NCBI GenBank assembly: GCA_963710315.1
Contig: CAVPZW010000001.1
Location: 186,001-250,000 of the forward strand
From: Palsa-360 sp963710315
Lineage (GTDB): Bacteria; Acidobacteriota; Terriglobia; Acidiferrales; UBA7541
Direction: 5' to 3'
DNA: 64,000 bases
The translations under genes were made by a program, and so were the position numbers. The notes under the pieces are model-generated. The model did no database searches and was not told where the DNA came from. It saw only the letters and a program-made list of their open reading frames with translations. Of this stretch, positions 36,527 through 44,627 are shown in pieces. Positions within the stretch are counted from its first letter, which is position 1. Every line of letters begins with the position of its first letter.

Positions 36527-37630
36527 TTATGATTTGAAACGAGGCACCAGTTGCAATGCGTTCTCGTGCTGAATTTTTCGCAGGTCGGCCGACGAAATCT
36601 TAAATTGATTCATGGCCGTGGCGATTTTTTCAATCGTCCAGAATGGAATATCCGAACCGAACAGGATGTGCTCCTTGGGAATCACATCGAACACGGCCGT
36701 CATGGCCGTGGAACTGACCGCCACGCTGGCGATATCGTAGTAGAGTTTTTTCAGTTCAGCTTCGAACCCGTTGGGAATGGTGGCCGCGCGCTCCTCCGGC
36801 GTTAGGGCTCCCCCGGACAGGCGCGACAGCAGCATGAGAATCGTTCCGCCGCCGTGCGAAAAAATGAAACGGATATTGGGACAGCGCCGGAGCGTGCCGC
36901 TGTAGATCAGATCGGTAATCGTTCGCGTGGTGTCCGTCGGAAACTCGATGGAGGTGATATTCACGCGCGGAATGGGATCGCCGCAGCAGGTCACCGTGGG
37001 ATGAACGAAGACCACGGCCTTGCGGCGATTCAGCTCATCCATGACCGGCGCATAATTGGGATGGCCCAGCAATTTTCCATTTTCGTAGCTGGACAGCAGT
37101 CCGATCCCATCCAGTTTTAACACGTCGAAAATATATTCGATCTCGCGCAGACTGCCTTCCGTATCCGGCAGCGGGATCGCGCCCCACATCCCGAATCGCC
37201 CGGGATAATCCTTGGCGAGTTGCGCGCCGTATTCGTTCACGCCGCGCGCGTTCCTGCGCCCCTCCTCATTGTTTCCAAACCATACGCCGGGACTCGATAT
37301 GGAAGCGATGGCCGTGGCCACGCCATTCTGATCCATCTGATCGAGCGAGTAGCGCGGCGTCCAGTTCGTATATAGAGAACTGGGAACAGCCGGGGCGTCG
37401 TCCACAATGCGCTTCAAGTTGTTGGCCGTATGCTTGGGCGGATAGATGTGGTGATGCGTGTCGATGATGCGCGGCCCGCCGCCAACAGTTTGCGCAAAAG
37501 ATCGCGGAGACGCGGCCAAGCCAACTCCGGCCGCGGACAGCATGGCAAGCACTTTGCGCCGCGAAAACGATTGCACCTCCGGCCGGATATCGGCAATCCC
37601 CTTCTCCGCGAAAGCCGTTTCCTTTTTCAA
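36527..37630 (-). CDS. Exported amidohydrolase (amidohydrolase-2 family)
   Basis: Metal-dependent TIM-barrel hydrolase or decarboxylase related to ACMSD, LigJ and gamma-resorcylate decarboxylase. A twin-arginine signal is present (SRRKVLAMLSAAGVGLAASP), so the folded protein is exported. Metal-binding motifs: IIDTHHHIYPP after the signal, VFVHPTVTC in the middle, FIFSHGGGTI, and ILFGSDIPFW with the catalytic aspartate near the end. 367 residues. The substrate cannot be told from sequence. It stands alone between repeats, convergent with the adaptor gene. Confidence 0.85.
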   Translation of the reverse strand: MKKETAFAEKGIADIRPEVQSFSRRKVLAMLSAAGVGLAASPRSFAQTVGGGPRIIDTHHHIYPPKHTANNLKRIVDDAPAVPSSLYTNWTPRYSLDQMDQNGVATAIASISSPGVWFGNNEEGRRNARGVNEYGAQLAKDYPGRFGMWGAIPLPDTEGSLREIEYIFDVLKLDGIGLLSSYENGKLLGHPNYAPVMDELNRRKAVVFVHPTVTCCGDPIPRVNITSIEFPTDTTRTITDLIYSGTLRRCPNIRFIFSHGGGTILMLLSRLSGGALTPEERAATIPNGFEAELKKLYYDIASVAVSSTAMTAVFDVIPKEHILFGSDIPFWTIEKIATAMNQFKISSADLRKIQHENALQLVPRFKS

Positions 37631-37810
37631 TGTTTTTCCTTTCCGGATTGCAGCGTCCGGTCCGAGCGAGGCGCGGACGTTTTAATTTTTTGGAAGCAGT
37701 TCCGTTGGAACGTACGTCCGAGCCGCCCCCTTGTCAAGAATCTTTTCCCGCAATTTTAAGCATTGGCTTAATTCGCTTTTCTCATGCGCGAACATTCCGA
37801 CAAATGCGTT

Positions 37811-38028
37811 TCGTGGCGCGGGCTTCAGCCTGCGGGGTTTAGGCTCTGCAAGGACCAAAACCCGCAGGCTGAACAGTCTGCGGGAAAACTCGCACCGTGT
37901 CATTCCGAAGGGCGGGGTTTGCCCGAGGAATCTGCTGTTTCTTGGAAGCCGAGAAGAAAAACAGATCCCTCGCTTCGCTCGGGATGACAAACAGTACTTT
38001 TTCCGCAACCTGTGAAGCCCGCGCCACG
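37811..38028. repeat. Family C repeat (copy 3) interrupted by a 143-bp family B insertion
   Basis: The C element begins CGTGGCGCGGGCTTCAGCC (37811) and its right arm runs CCCGCAGGCTGAA to 37873. It then stops and resumes with GCCCGCGCCACG at 38017-38028. The intervening 37874-38016 is a family B copy whose ends are inverted: CAGTCTGCGG at the left and, on the opposite strand, CAGGTTGCGG at the right. GAA occurs on both sides of the junction (37871-37873 and 38014-38016), which looks like a short target duplication. This is the clearest sign in the window that these repeats move. The rest of the gap 37631-38228 holds only the hairpin at 38159. Confidence 0.8.
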
Positions 38029-38158
38029 TGACGCCGTAACACTTTCTTGTGTTTTCCAGGAATCGCGGAATTACATCAGAAGCCGCGAAGGCCGGCCGGG
38101 TTCAATTCGATAGGAGCGATTGGTATGAGGTGTGCAGGAGACTACATCCAATAATTAG

Positions 38159-38186
38159 CCGTTGGGCGGTGTTACCCGCCCAACGG
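38159..38186. terminator. Strong hairpin, possible terminator of the 80-residue gene
   Basis: Perfect eleven-base-pair stem CCGTTGGGCGG/CCGCCCAACGG with a six-base loop. It lies about 45 bases downstream of the 38229-38471 gene on the minus strand. Only weakly T-rich sequence follows, so terminator function is tentative. Confidence 0.4.
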
Positions 38187-38228
38187 TTTAGAGCGCGCTG
38201 CGGGAAACTGCTAAATCCTGCCGATTGC

Positions 38229-38471
38229 TCAGCCGGCGGCTTCCGCGGACGACTTGGCCGGCGCTTCCGCAGCGCCGCCTAGGGACTTGGCCGTGATTTC
38301 CAGTCCATTCTTGTTCATGTCAAATCGCTGCTTGCGGTCCAGGCTCTTGACGAAATCGCGCGTGGCCTTGGCCACCCCGCCCGGAAGGCTCGACGCGTCC
38401 ACTTTCACGGTCAACTCCACGGTTTCCTCATTGCGATCGCGGTAGCGAAATTGCACTTCAAAGGATTTCAT
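38229..38471 (-). CDS. Small conserved-looking protein of unknown function
   Basis: Eighty residues: two or three beta strands (MKSFEVQFRYRDRNEETVEL, TVKVDASSLP), a helix (GVAKATRDFVKSLDRKQRF) and a low-complexity alanine-rich tail (AEAPAKSSAEAAG). No signal peptide, so probably cytoplasmic. The compact alpha/beta shape and clean codon use suggest a real gene, but I recognise no family. An ATG at 38471 is followed by intact frame. The neighbouring minus-strand genes (lipoprotein, HtrA) do not reveal a role. Confidence 0.65.
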   Translation of the reverse strand: MKSFEVQFRYRDRNEETVELTVKVDASSLPGGVAKATRDFVKSLDRKQRFDMNKNGLEITAKSLGGAAEAPAKSSAEAAG

Positions 38472-38564
38472 GTTTCCTGCCTCCGTATTATGAATTTGAA
38501 AAAATATTCGTGCGCATTTTCCACACCGAGTTCAGGCAATCGCGCTGCTGTCTTCCTTCAAACC

Positions 38565-38849
38565 TTACTTCCGGCGGCGCTTGCGGCCGGCGGCTTTCTT
38601 CTTGGGCTCCTTCGATTTCAGGGCCTTGATCTGCGCTTTGAGCGAATCGTTTTCTTTCACCAAAGCGTCGCGGGCGGCGGTCACGGTTTCCAGATTGTTT
38701 CCCATTTCGCCGTTCTGCTTCTGCAGATCCGCAACTTGAGCCTTCAACTGCTCGTTCTCTTGCAGGGTTTTCGTGTCCTTGCAGGCGGACAGGCACATAC
38801 TCAGTCCTATCGCCACAACAAGGCTCGCCAAAGTGCTTTTGCGCGTCAT
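38565..38849 (-). CDS. Small coiled-coil lipoprotein
   Basis: About 94 residues. The N terminus is a lipoprotein signal (LVVAIGLSMCLSAC, lipobox LSAC), so the mature protein is lipid-anchored. The rest is one coiled coil with heptads (LQENEQLKAQVADLQKQNGE, ALVKENDSLKAQIKAL) ending in a very basic tail (KKKAAGRKRRRK). Overall resemblance is to Lpp-like envelope lipoproteins; the basic tail could bind peptidoglycan or nucleic acid. I chose the ATG at 38849, preceded by GGAAGG, over the longer frame from 38897. Function inferred only from shape. Confidence 0.72.
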   Translation of the reverse strand: MTRKSTLASLVVAIGLSMCLSACKDTKTLQENEQLKAQVADLQKQNGEMGNNLETVTAARDALVKENDSLKAQIKALKSKEPKKKAAGRKRRRK

Positions 38850-39089
38850 GCGCCTTCCTTCCATCGCTAGAATTTGTACTGCAATTGGAGCAACCAATAG
38901 CGGGTGAGGTGGGGAGACTCCGCCGACAACCTAAGCAGCGTACTGGAGATTTAAGCCTTGCGCAAGTCCAAGGACGATTTTCTTTTTTCAATCACGCGGG
39001 GAACACTCAAGAACGCCGATAATTGCGAAGTGGTTCAGAGCGAGGAGCATATATCCTTGGCGCCGGCCAATTTTCTTTAGATCGGCTCT

Positions 39090-40553
39090 CTACATTACGA
39101 ACGATACGTAGATGAGCTGCCCATACCGCTCAATCCAAAGGACTACGGAGTCGCCCGGGGCGAGCTTAGCCAGGCCATCGCGCAGTTCGGCCATGCTGGT
39201 CATGGTGCTGCCGTTCAAGCCGTGGATCACGTCCCCAGTTTGCAGGGGAACCTCTCCGGACCCGGCGCCCAAGGTTTTGGCCGCCACGATAATGCCGCTA
39301 GGAATTCTCAAATCGGGCAAGGAGTGTGCAATGTCAGGGTTCAGCTCAATTCCGATAATGGCCAGGTGCGGCACCAGATTCTTTACCGGATCGACTGTGT
39401 CGATCAGGCTGTCCACCTTGTGGGGCCGCTCCGCAAGAGAAATGTCCAATTGCAGGTGGGACGAGCCTCGCAGGACGTCGAATTTCACATGTTCGCCGCT
39501 GCCGTGCATGTACAGGCTCTGGCCAAGCATGGGCAGGCTTCCTGTGGAGGTGCCATCCACGCCAACGATGATGTCTTGAATTCGCAGGCCCGCCCGGTCC
39601 GCAGGCCCTCCGGACACGACGTCGGAGACAATCACCCCGAAATCCCGTTGCAGGCGCAATCCGGCAGCCAATTCCGGCGTGATGGTTTGCAGGATGGCTC
39701 CAATTTCGGGTTCGTGGATGTGGCCGTACTTCAAAAGCTGCGGATAGGCATAGGCCACGACGCCTGCGGGGATGGCAAAGCCGAGCCCCTGATTGCCACC
39801 CGAGTTGGACAAGATGAAGGTGTTGATTCCTACAAGCTCGCCGTCCGCGTTCACCAGCGGCCCGCCGCTATTGCCGGGATTGATGGGCGTGTCGGTTTGC
39901 ACGTAGACGCGCGGGCTGTCCGGATCGGGCTGCCGCGCCACCGCGCTCACAACGCCCATGGTTACGCTGTTTCGCAGCCCCTCGGGGCTTCCGAATGCAA
40001 AGACCATTTCGCCCTGCCTCGGCAGAACATTCTGGCGAATCGGGATGGCGGGCAATTTGTGCTCTTCAATCTTGATCACTGCCAGATCGAGCTGGCCAGC
40101 GACGCCAATGATCCGCGCGTCGTACGTATGCTCGCGGGTGACCTGCGGCGAATCCGGCGTTTTCGGTGCGGCCGAGGGAGGAGGCACGATCACCTGAATC
40201 TTCACAGCGCCCTTCACCACATGCGCATTGGTCACGATGTAGCCATCGGGATCGACAATCACTCCCGAGCCAATCGAGCGCTGTTTGCCGATCACCACGC
40301 TGGCCTGGCCCTGCCCCTCGTCTTCCATCGAGCCGTACCCAGAGACGAGGATTTGAACCACGCTGGGCGAAACGCGCTGCACCAGCGCCTCCACGGAATC
40401 GTTTAGCTGGTGCAAAGCATCGGGAACACGCGAGGACGTAGCAGTCTGTGCCTGCGTTCGAGGCGCCAGGAACGCGCCCGCGGCGATCAAAGCCGTGGCT
40501 ATCCACAGATTGCGATTGGTCAGCTTCCTGCCTGTCTTAATTGAGGTTTTCAT
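39090..40553 (-). CDS. HtrA/Deg-family periplasmic serine protease with two PDZ-like regions
   Basis: Trypsin-like quality-control protease. Signal peptide WIATALIAAGAFLAPRTQA. Catalytic triad in order: histidine in IVTNAHVVKGAV, aspartate in GQLDLAVIKIEE, serine in TPINPGNSGGPLVNADGE. Two PDZ-like regions follow (GVIVSDVVSGGPADRAGLRI and VPLQTGDVIHGLNGSTM). 487 residues, slightly longer than DegQ. ATG at 40553. It is divergent from the DUF2059 gene across about 195 bases. The first half carries an extra loop between strand and triad (VPPPSAAPKTPDSPQV). Confidence 0.92.
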   Translation of the reverse strand: MKTSIKTGRKLTNRNLWIATALIAAGAFLAPRTQAQTATSSRVPDALHQLNDSVEALVQRVSPSVVQILVSGYGSMEDEGQGQASVVIGKQRSIGSGVIVDPDGYIVTNAHVVKGAVKIQVIVPPPSAAPKTPDSPQVTREHTYDARIIGVAGQLDLAVIKIEEHKLPAIPIRQNVLPRQGEMVFAFGSPEGLRNSVTMGVVSAVARQPDPDSPRVYVQTDTPINPGNSGGPLVNADGELVGINTFILSNSGGNQGLGFAIPAGVVAYAYPQLLKYGHIHEPEIGAILQTITPELAAGLRLQRDFGVIVSDVVSGGPADRAGLRIQDIIVGVDGTSTGSLPMLGQSLYMHGSGEHVKFDVLRGSSHLQLDISLAERPHKVDSLIDTVDPVKNLVPHLAIIGIELNPDIAHSLPDLRIPSGIIVAAKTLGAGSGEVPLQTGDVIHGLNGSTMTSMAELRDGLAKLAPGDSVVLWIERYGQLIYVSFVM

Positions 40554-40747
40554 GGTCTTTAATAATTAGACGCTAATTCGCCCCTTCCGGATACGAACAT
40601 TTTTGCCATAACTTCAAGAAGCCTCTCTTCTGATGCAAAAGCGATGGGATCGCACTGGGGTTGACCAATTCCCTTCCTATCCGGTTTAAGCTCTTGGATG
40701 AAGATTTTGATCCAGTTACACTCGTTTATCATCTCTGGAGGTCAAAC

Positions 40748-41293
40748 ATGAAGCGCTTCCTTCTTGCAGTGGCCATTTGCCTGGCAATTGGCTCAAACGC
40801 CTTCGCCCAAAGCGGCGACCCCAGCGCTCAAGCTTCCAAAGAGGACATTCAGAAATATCTGGACACCATGCATTCGCATGACTCTATGCAGAACATGCTC
40901 GCCGCCATGGCCAAGCCCATGCACCAGATGATTCACGATCAATTCGTCAAGGATCAGGACAAGCTTCCCCCGGATTTTGAAGCGCGAATGAACAAGATGT
41001 TGGACGACCAGCTTAAGGATTTGCCGATTGATGAGTTGATGCAGGCCATGGTGCCAACCTATCAAAAGCATTTCACCAAAGGCGACATCGACGCCCTCGT
41101 GGCATTTTATTCCACACCAACCGGGCAAAAGCTGTTGAAAGAGATGCCCGCGATAATGGCAGAGTCCATGCAGGTGATCATGCCCATCATGCGCAAGCAC
41201 ATGGACGCAATGAACCAGCGCATGCAGCAAGAGGTCGCCCAAATGTTAAAGAATTCACAGAAGAAACCCGCGCAATCCCCACCCGCCAATTAG
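40748..41293 (+). CDS. Secreted DUF2059-like protein, methionine-rich
   Basis: Signal peptide (FLLAVAICLAIGSNAFA) then a helical domain matching DUF2059: LMQAMVPTYQKHFTKGDIDA and LVAFYSTPTGQKLLKEMP are its usual conserved parts. Periplasmic; function unknown. Unusually methionine-rich (over twenty Met in about 180 residues), like the next gene, so a metal- or oxidation-related role is possible but unproven. ATG at 40748 has GGAGG seven bases upstream, which decides against the longer frame from 40661. A possible promoter is TTGGAT/TACACT about 45 bases upstream. Confidence 0.82.
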   Translation: MKRFLLAVAICLAIGSNAFAQSGDPSAQASKEDIQKYLDTMHSHDSMQNMLAAMAKPMHQMIHDQFVKDQDKLPPDFEARMNKMLDDQLKDLPIDELMQAMVPTYQKHFTKGDIDALVAFYSTPTGQKLLKEMPAIMAESMQVIMPIMRKHMDAMNQRMQQEVAQMLKNSQKKPAQSPPAN

Positions 41294-41450
41294 ATTCGGA
41301 AATCGGTTCTACATTTTGATCGCTCCCAGACTGGATCGTACTAGTTGTTCCTCACTATATTTTCCATTCTTGCCGGAGTGGAACAAATCACCTGCAACCT
41401 GATATTTTCATAAGCCCAGCGCGTAGAATAAGAAGCAGAAGGACAAAACC

Positions 41451-42296
41451 ATGAATCCACGAAAACTCTTCCCTGTTGCTTTGATCGCCTTCCTGTCTCT
41501 CATGCTTGCGGGCAGCGCGGCCAGGCTGGGCGCGCGGCAAGCGGCGCAACAAAAGCAAACGCAAAAATCCGGCGACAGCTCCGGGCAGAACCAATCAATG
41601 CCGGGGATGGATGACGGCATGGGCGGCATGGACATGGATCACGACATGCCCGGCATGAAAATGGGACAGGGCGCGGACGAGAAAGATCCGCAGACCGAAC
41701 ACGGCGCCATGGATGCCATGAGCCACATGCACCATCATCAGATGGGCCCGCACATGTACATGACCAAGCTGCGCACCGCGACGCCGCAGGATTGGGCCAA
41801 GGCCGACGAGATCGCCAAAGAGCTGCGCGAATCCATCGAGAAGTACAAGGATTACCGCGTCGCGCTCGCCGACGGATTTCACATTTTCATGCCCAACCTT
41901 CCGCAATCGGAATATCACTTCACCAACTACTACAACGGATTCCTGGAATCCTTCAGCTTCGATCCCACGCGGCCCACTTCCCTGCTGTACAAGAAGACGA
42001 AAACCGGCTACGACCTGATCGGCGCGATGTACACCATGCCCAAGCGCGTGTCCGAAGAACAATTGAACGAGCGCGTCCCGCTGGGCGTGGCGCAGTGGCA
42101 CCTGCACACCAACCTCTGCATGCCCCCCAAGGAGCAGCGCGGCCACGCCGATCTCACGAAGTTCGGCTTGACAGGTTCGATCCTCACCAAGGAAGCCTGC
42201 AGCGAAGCCGGCGGAACGTTCTACCCCGTGATTTTCGGCTGGATGGTGCACGTTTATCCGTTCGAGAATTCGCGCGAAAAAATCTGGGCGCAGTAG
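41451..42296 (+). CDS. Secreted Met/His/Asp-rich protein, candidate metal-binding protein
   Basis: 281 residues: signal peptide (LFPVALIAFLSLMLAGSAA), a low-complexity segment dense in Met, Asp and His (MPGMDDGMGGMDMDHDMPGM and SHMHHHQMGPHMYM), then a globular domain I cannot name. The globular part includes ALADGFHIFMPNLPQSEYHF, YNGFLESFSFDPTRPTSLLY, VPLGVAQWHLHTNLCMPPK and PVIFGWMVHVYPFENSR, with several histidines in conserved-looking positions. Met/His-rich segments of this kind bind copper or silver in known proteins; here that is inference. AAGGA precedes the ATG. It stands alone, about 160 bases after the DUF2059 gene. Confidence 0.75.
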   Translation: MNPRKLFPVALIAFLSLMLAGSAARLGARQAAQQKQTQKSGDSSGQNQSMPGMDDGMGGMDMDHDMPGMKMGQGADEKDPQTEHGAMDAMSHMHHHQMGPHMYMTKLRTATPQDWAKADEIAKELRESIEKYKDYRVALADGFHIFMPNLPQSEYHFTNYYNGFLESFSFDPTRPTSLLYKKTKTGYDLIGAMYTMPKRVSEEQLNERVPLGVAQWHLHTNLCMPPKEQRGHADLTKFGLTGSILTKEACSEAGGTFYPVIFGWMVHVYPFENSREKIWAQ

Positions 42297-42385
42297 CGGC
42301 TCGGATACCTTCCGTCTTCCTTGAGGCGCAAATCCGAGGCATAACCCAGGGGTGTCCGCAAAGGGCGCATTAGACCACTTTTATA

Positions 42386-43720
42386 GTGAAGCGCTCTGAT
42401 TTTTTGCCGATATGGCTTGATATGAGCGGTCTGATCGGGCATAGGCTGGAGCCAAGGACAGCCATTATGGCAAGAGCCGAAGTGCTCTGGGAAGATCAAC
42501 CCGGAACTTGGCGAGGCGCTGCGGCAAGGATCGAAGACACGTCGCGATCTGGAGCGTGTATTCGGGTCTCCGTGCCAATCAGCGTTGGAGCAAAACTCAA
42601 AATCAACTGGCACAAGGAGCAATTCTCGGGGATTACCAAGTACTGCCGCCGCGACGGAGGGGATTACGTTCTAGGCGTCCAGCGAGAGACCTCTGAAAAC
42701 GAGGCACGCACAATGGTGTTACTTCACCATGCGACAACTAGCCTTCCAATGCCCTCGCCCAGCGATATCCGGGACGCGCCGGCACGGCTAGAAAAGAATG
42801 TGCAGGAATTACCTAAAACCACTCTCGATCCTGGACCTGCACCAATTGCAGCCAAAACCGTCGCTTCCCCAGTGGCCCCGCAAGCAGTGCCTAATGTGGC
42901 CAATGAGAGCGCGGCGGCGAATAAAAGCAAACGTGTGGGGGATCCCAGCCCCAAGCGCTCACAAGAGTCAGACACGCATCGGCAAAATGAACTACTTGCG
43001 CAAGAGCCTTCACAAGGTCAAGAGAGGACAATCGTGCTAAATAAATTACTGAATTTCGGTTCCGGACGCCAACCGCGGAATGCCCACGATGGAAATAGTG
43101 ACAATGCGAAAGCACAGGCAAATCACACCGATGCTAAAACCACTCGAGAGAATCAAACCAGCACGAACACCAGGGCATCGAGTCTGCCACCCAACCAAGG
43201 CAATCTGCTCGCGCTGCCAGATATTTACCTCGCGGTCGGGATCATGAGTTCACGGCACGGCTACAACATCGACACGCTCTCGACAATGCTCGACAGCGAC
43301 CACATGCGAGGAATGACGAACGACGTTAAGAGGGCCTCCGTTCTGATGGCCCTCGAAGCCGCAAGCATTCCGCCTGACGCACTGGTGCGGGACGGCGAGA
43401 AACGCCTGGACGCTCTCAATGCCTATGAAGAGAACGAGCGCAAACGTTTCGAGGAATTCGAAGCGCAGAAGTCTCAGGAAAGCACACAGATTCAGTTGGA
43501 GATCGAGCGCATGACCGCGCATTGCCTCGAACGCATCAAGAATAATCTGGGCGAGGTGACTTTGGCCAAAGACGCATTCCTCAAGTGGCAGACCACAAAG
43601 CAAAAGGAAGCCCAGCGAATATCCGATGCGGTCGCGCTCATTTCGAAACCTCCCGCTGCCGAACAGCCGCGCGATTCGGAACCCGCGCTTCAGACGGTCG
43701 GCGCTGATTCGAAACCGTGA
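42386..43720 (+). CDS. PilZ-like domain protein with disordered linker and C-terminal coiled coil
   Basis: 444 residues. N-terminal about 100 residues resemble a PilZ domain (c-di-GMP sensor): EPRTAIMARAEVLW with spaced arginines, then IEDTSRSGACIRVSVPI in the D-x-S-x-x-G position. A long polar linker follows (about residues 120-270, rich in Asn, Thr and Gln), then a helical C terminus (MTNDVKRASVLMALEAASI and a coiled coil from YEENERKRFEEFEAQ). Lower GC and less biased codon use than neighbours, as in acquired or fast-evolving genes. Start is uncertain: GTG at 42386 or ATG at 42422, with a possible -10 TATAGT at 42383 favouring the latter. Function unknown. Confidence 0.68.
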   Translation: MKRSDFLPIWLDMSGLIGHRLEPRTAIMARAEVLWEDQPGTWRGAAARIEDTSRSGACIRVSVPISVGAKLKINWHKEQFSGITKYCRRDGGDYVLGVQRETSENEARTMVLLHHATTSLPMPSPSDIRDAPARLEKNVQELPKTTLDPGPAPIAAKTVASPVAPQAVPNVANESAAANKSKRVGDPSPKRSQESDTHRQNELLAQEPSQGQERTIVLNKLLNFGSGRQPRNAHDGNSDNAKAQANHTDAKTTRENQTSTNTRASSLPPNQGNLLALPDIYLAVGIMSSRHGYNIDTLSTMLDSDHMRGMTNDVKRASVLMALEAASIPPDALVRDGEKRLDALNAYEENERKRFEEFEAQKSQESTQIQLEIERMTAHCLERIKNNLGEVTLAKDAFLKWQTTKQKEAQRISDAVALISKPPAAEQPRDSEPALQTVGADSKP

Positions 43721-43831
43721 AAACCGCCCCCTTGAGTTGAACGAGGGGAATGGTCGGGCAGGTGCCTGCATGCGCCCGTGTCATTCATCGTTCACTCATC
43801 TTGTTGTCACCAAACATTTACATTGTGTGCG

Positions 43832-43837
43832 TATAAT
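43832..43837 (+). promoter_or_regulatory. Probable -10 element of the tmk-like operon
   Basis: Perfect TATAAT preceded by TGCG, close to an extended -10 arrangement. Transcription would start near 43844, giving a short leader before GTG 43857 with GGGAG as ribosome binding site. No good -35 box at the usual spacing. Confidence 0.45.
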
Positions 43838-43856
43838 AGGGCCTCGGGAGACTTAC

Positions 43857-44627
43857 GTGACTTCGGACAAATTGTCAGCGGTCGAGCAGCCGCCCGCCGT
43901 GCCCTTGCAGCCAACTGAGAAAACTTCCCAGCACCTTGAACCTTCCCGGAAATATCCTGGCGCCCTGATCGTCGTGGAAGGCATCGATGGCTCTGGTAAG
44001 AGCACGCAACTCTATCTCTTGAAGCGCTGGCTGGAGATCAACGGCTACCGCCTTCATTTCACGGAGTGGAACTCCTCGCCTCTGGTGAAGTCTGCCACTC
44101 GGCGAGGAAAGCAGCGAAGGCTGCTGACTCCCACCACGTTTTCCCTGCTGCATGCCGCGGATTTCGCCGATCGTTGCGAACGGCAGATCATGCCGCTGCT
44201 GCACAGTGGATACCTGGTCCTTGCGGACCGCTACATCTATACGGCGTTTGCGCGCGACGTGGCGCGAAATTGCTCTCCGCGCTGGCTGCGCAATCTCTAT
44301 CGCTTTGCTCCGGTTCCCGATATCACCTTCTACTTCCGCGCGCCGCTCGATGTGGCCGTGAAGCGAATCATGAGCGGCCGCCCCAAGCTGAAATATTACG
44401 AAGCGGGTATGGACCTGAACCTTTCCCTGGACCGCGCCGAAAGTTTCCGAATTTTCCAGGGACGCATCCTGGCGCAATACGACGAAATGGTTGAATCCGA
44501 TAAATTCGTGGTGATGGACGGCACGCTGGCGGTGAACTCGCTGCAAAAGCAGATGCGCAAGATGGTGAAAGACCGCATCGACCTGGCGCGATTCGCACCC
44601 AAGAAAACCACGCGGAGGGCCCTGTGA
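43857..44627 (+). CDS. Thymidylate-kinase-like protein, copy 1
   Basis: P-loop nucleoside-monophosphate kinase of the thymidylate kinase family: ALIVVEGIDGSGKSTQLYLL (Walker A with intact lysine), VLADRYIYTAFARD (the DRx substrate motif), and a C-terminal VVMDGTLAVNSLQKQM. A stretch KLKYYEAGMDLNLS replaces the arginine-rich lid of ordinary dTMP kinase, so the substrate may differ. 256 residues, longer than the usual 205-215 because of an N-terminal extension. Start: GTG at 43857 after GGGAG. It overlaps the next, homologous gene by four bases (GTGA). Part of a four-gene coupled operon ending in sixA. Confidence 0.82.
   Translation: MTSDKLSAVEQPPAVPLQPTEKTSQHLEPSRKYPGALIVVEGIDGSGKSTQLYLLKRWLEINGYRLHFTEWNSSPLVKSATRRGKQRRLLTPTTFSLLHAADFADRCERQIMPLLHSGYLVLADRYIYTAFARDVARNCSPRWLRNLYRFAPVPDITFYFRAPLDVAVKRIMSGRPKLKYYEAGMDLNLSLDRAESFRIFQGRILAQYDEMVESDKFVVMDGTLAVNSLQKQMRKMVKDRIDLARFAPKKTTRRAL

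Noticed and set aside
38090..38125. GGGTTCAATTCG resembling a tRNA T-loop
   Set aside because: No acceptor, D or anticodon stems can be formed around it, and no CCA or matching 3' end is present.
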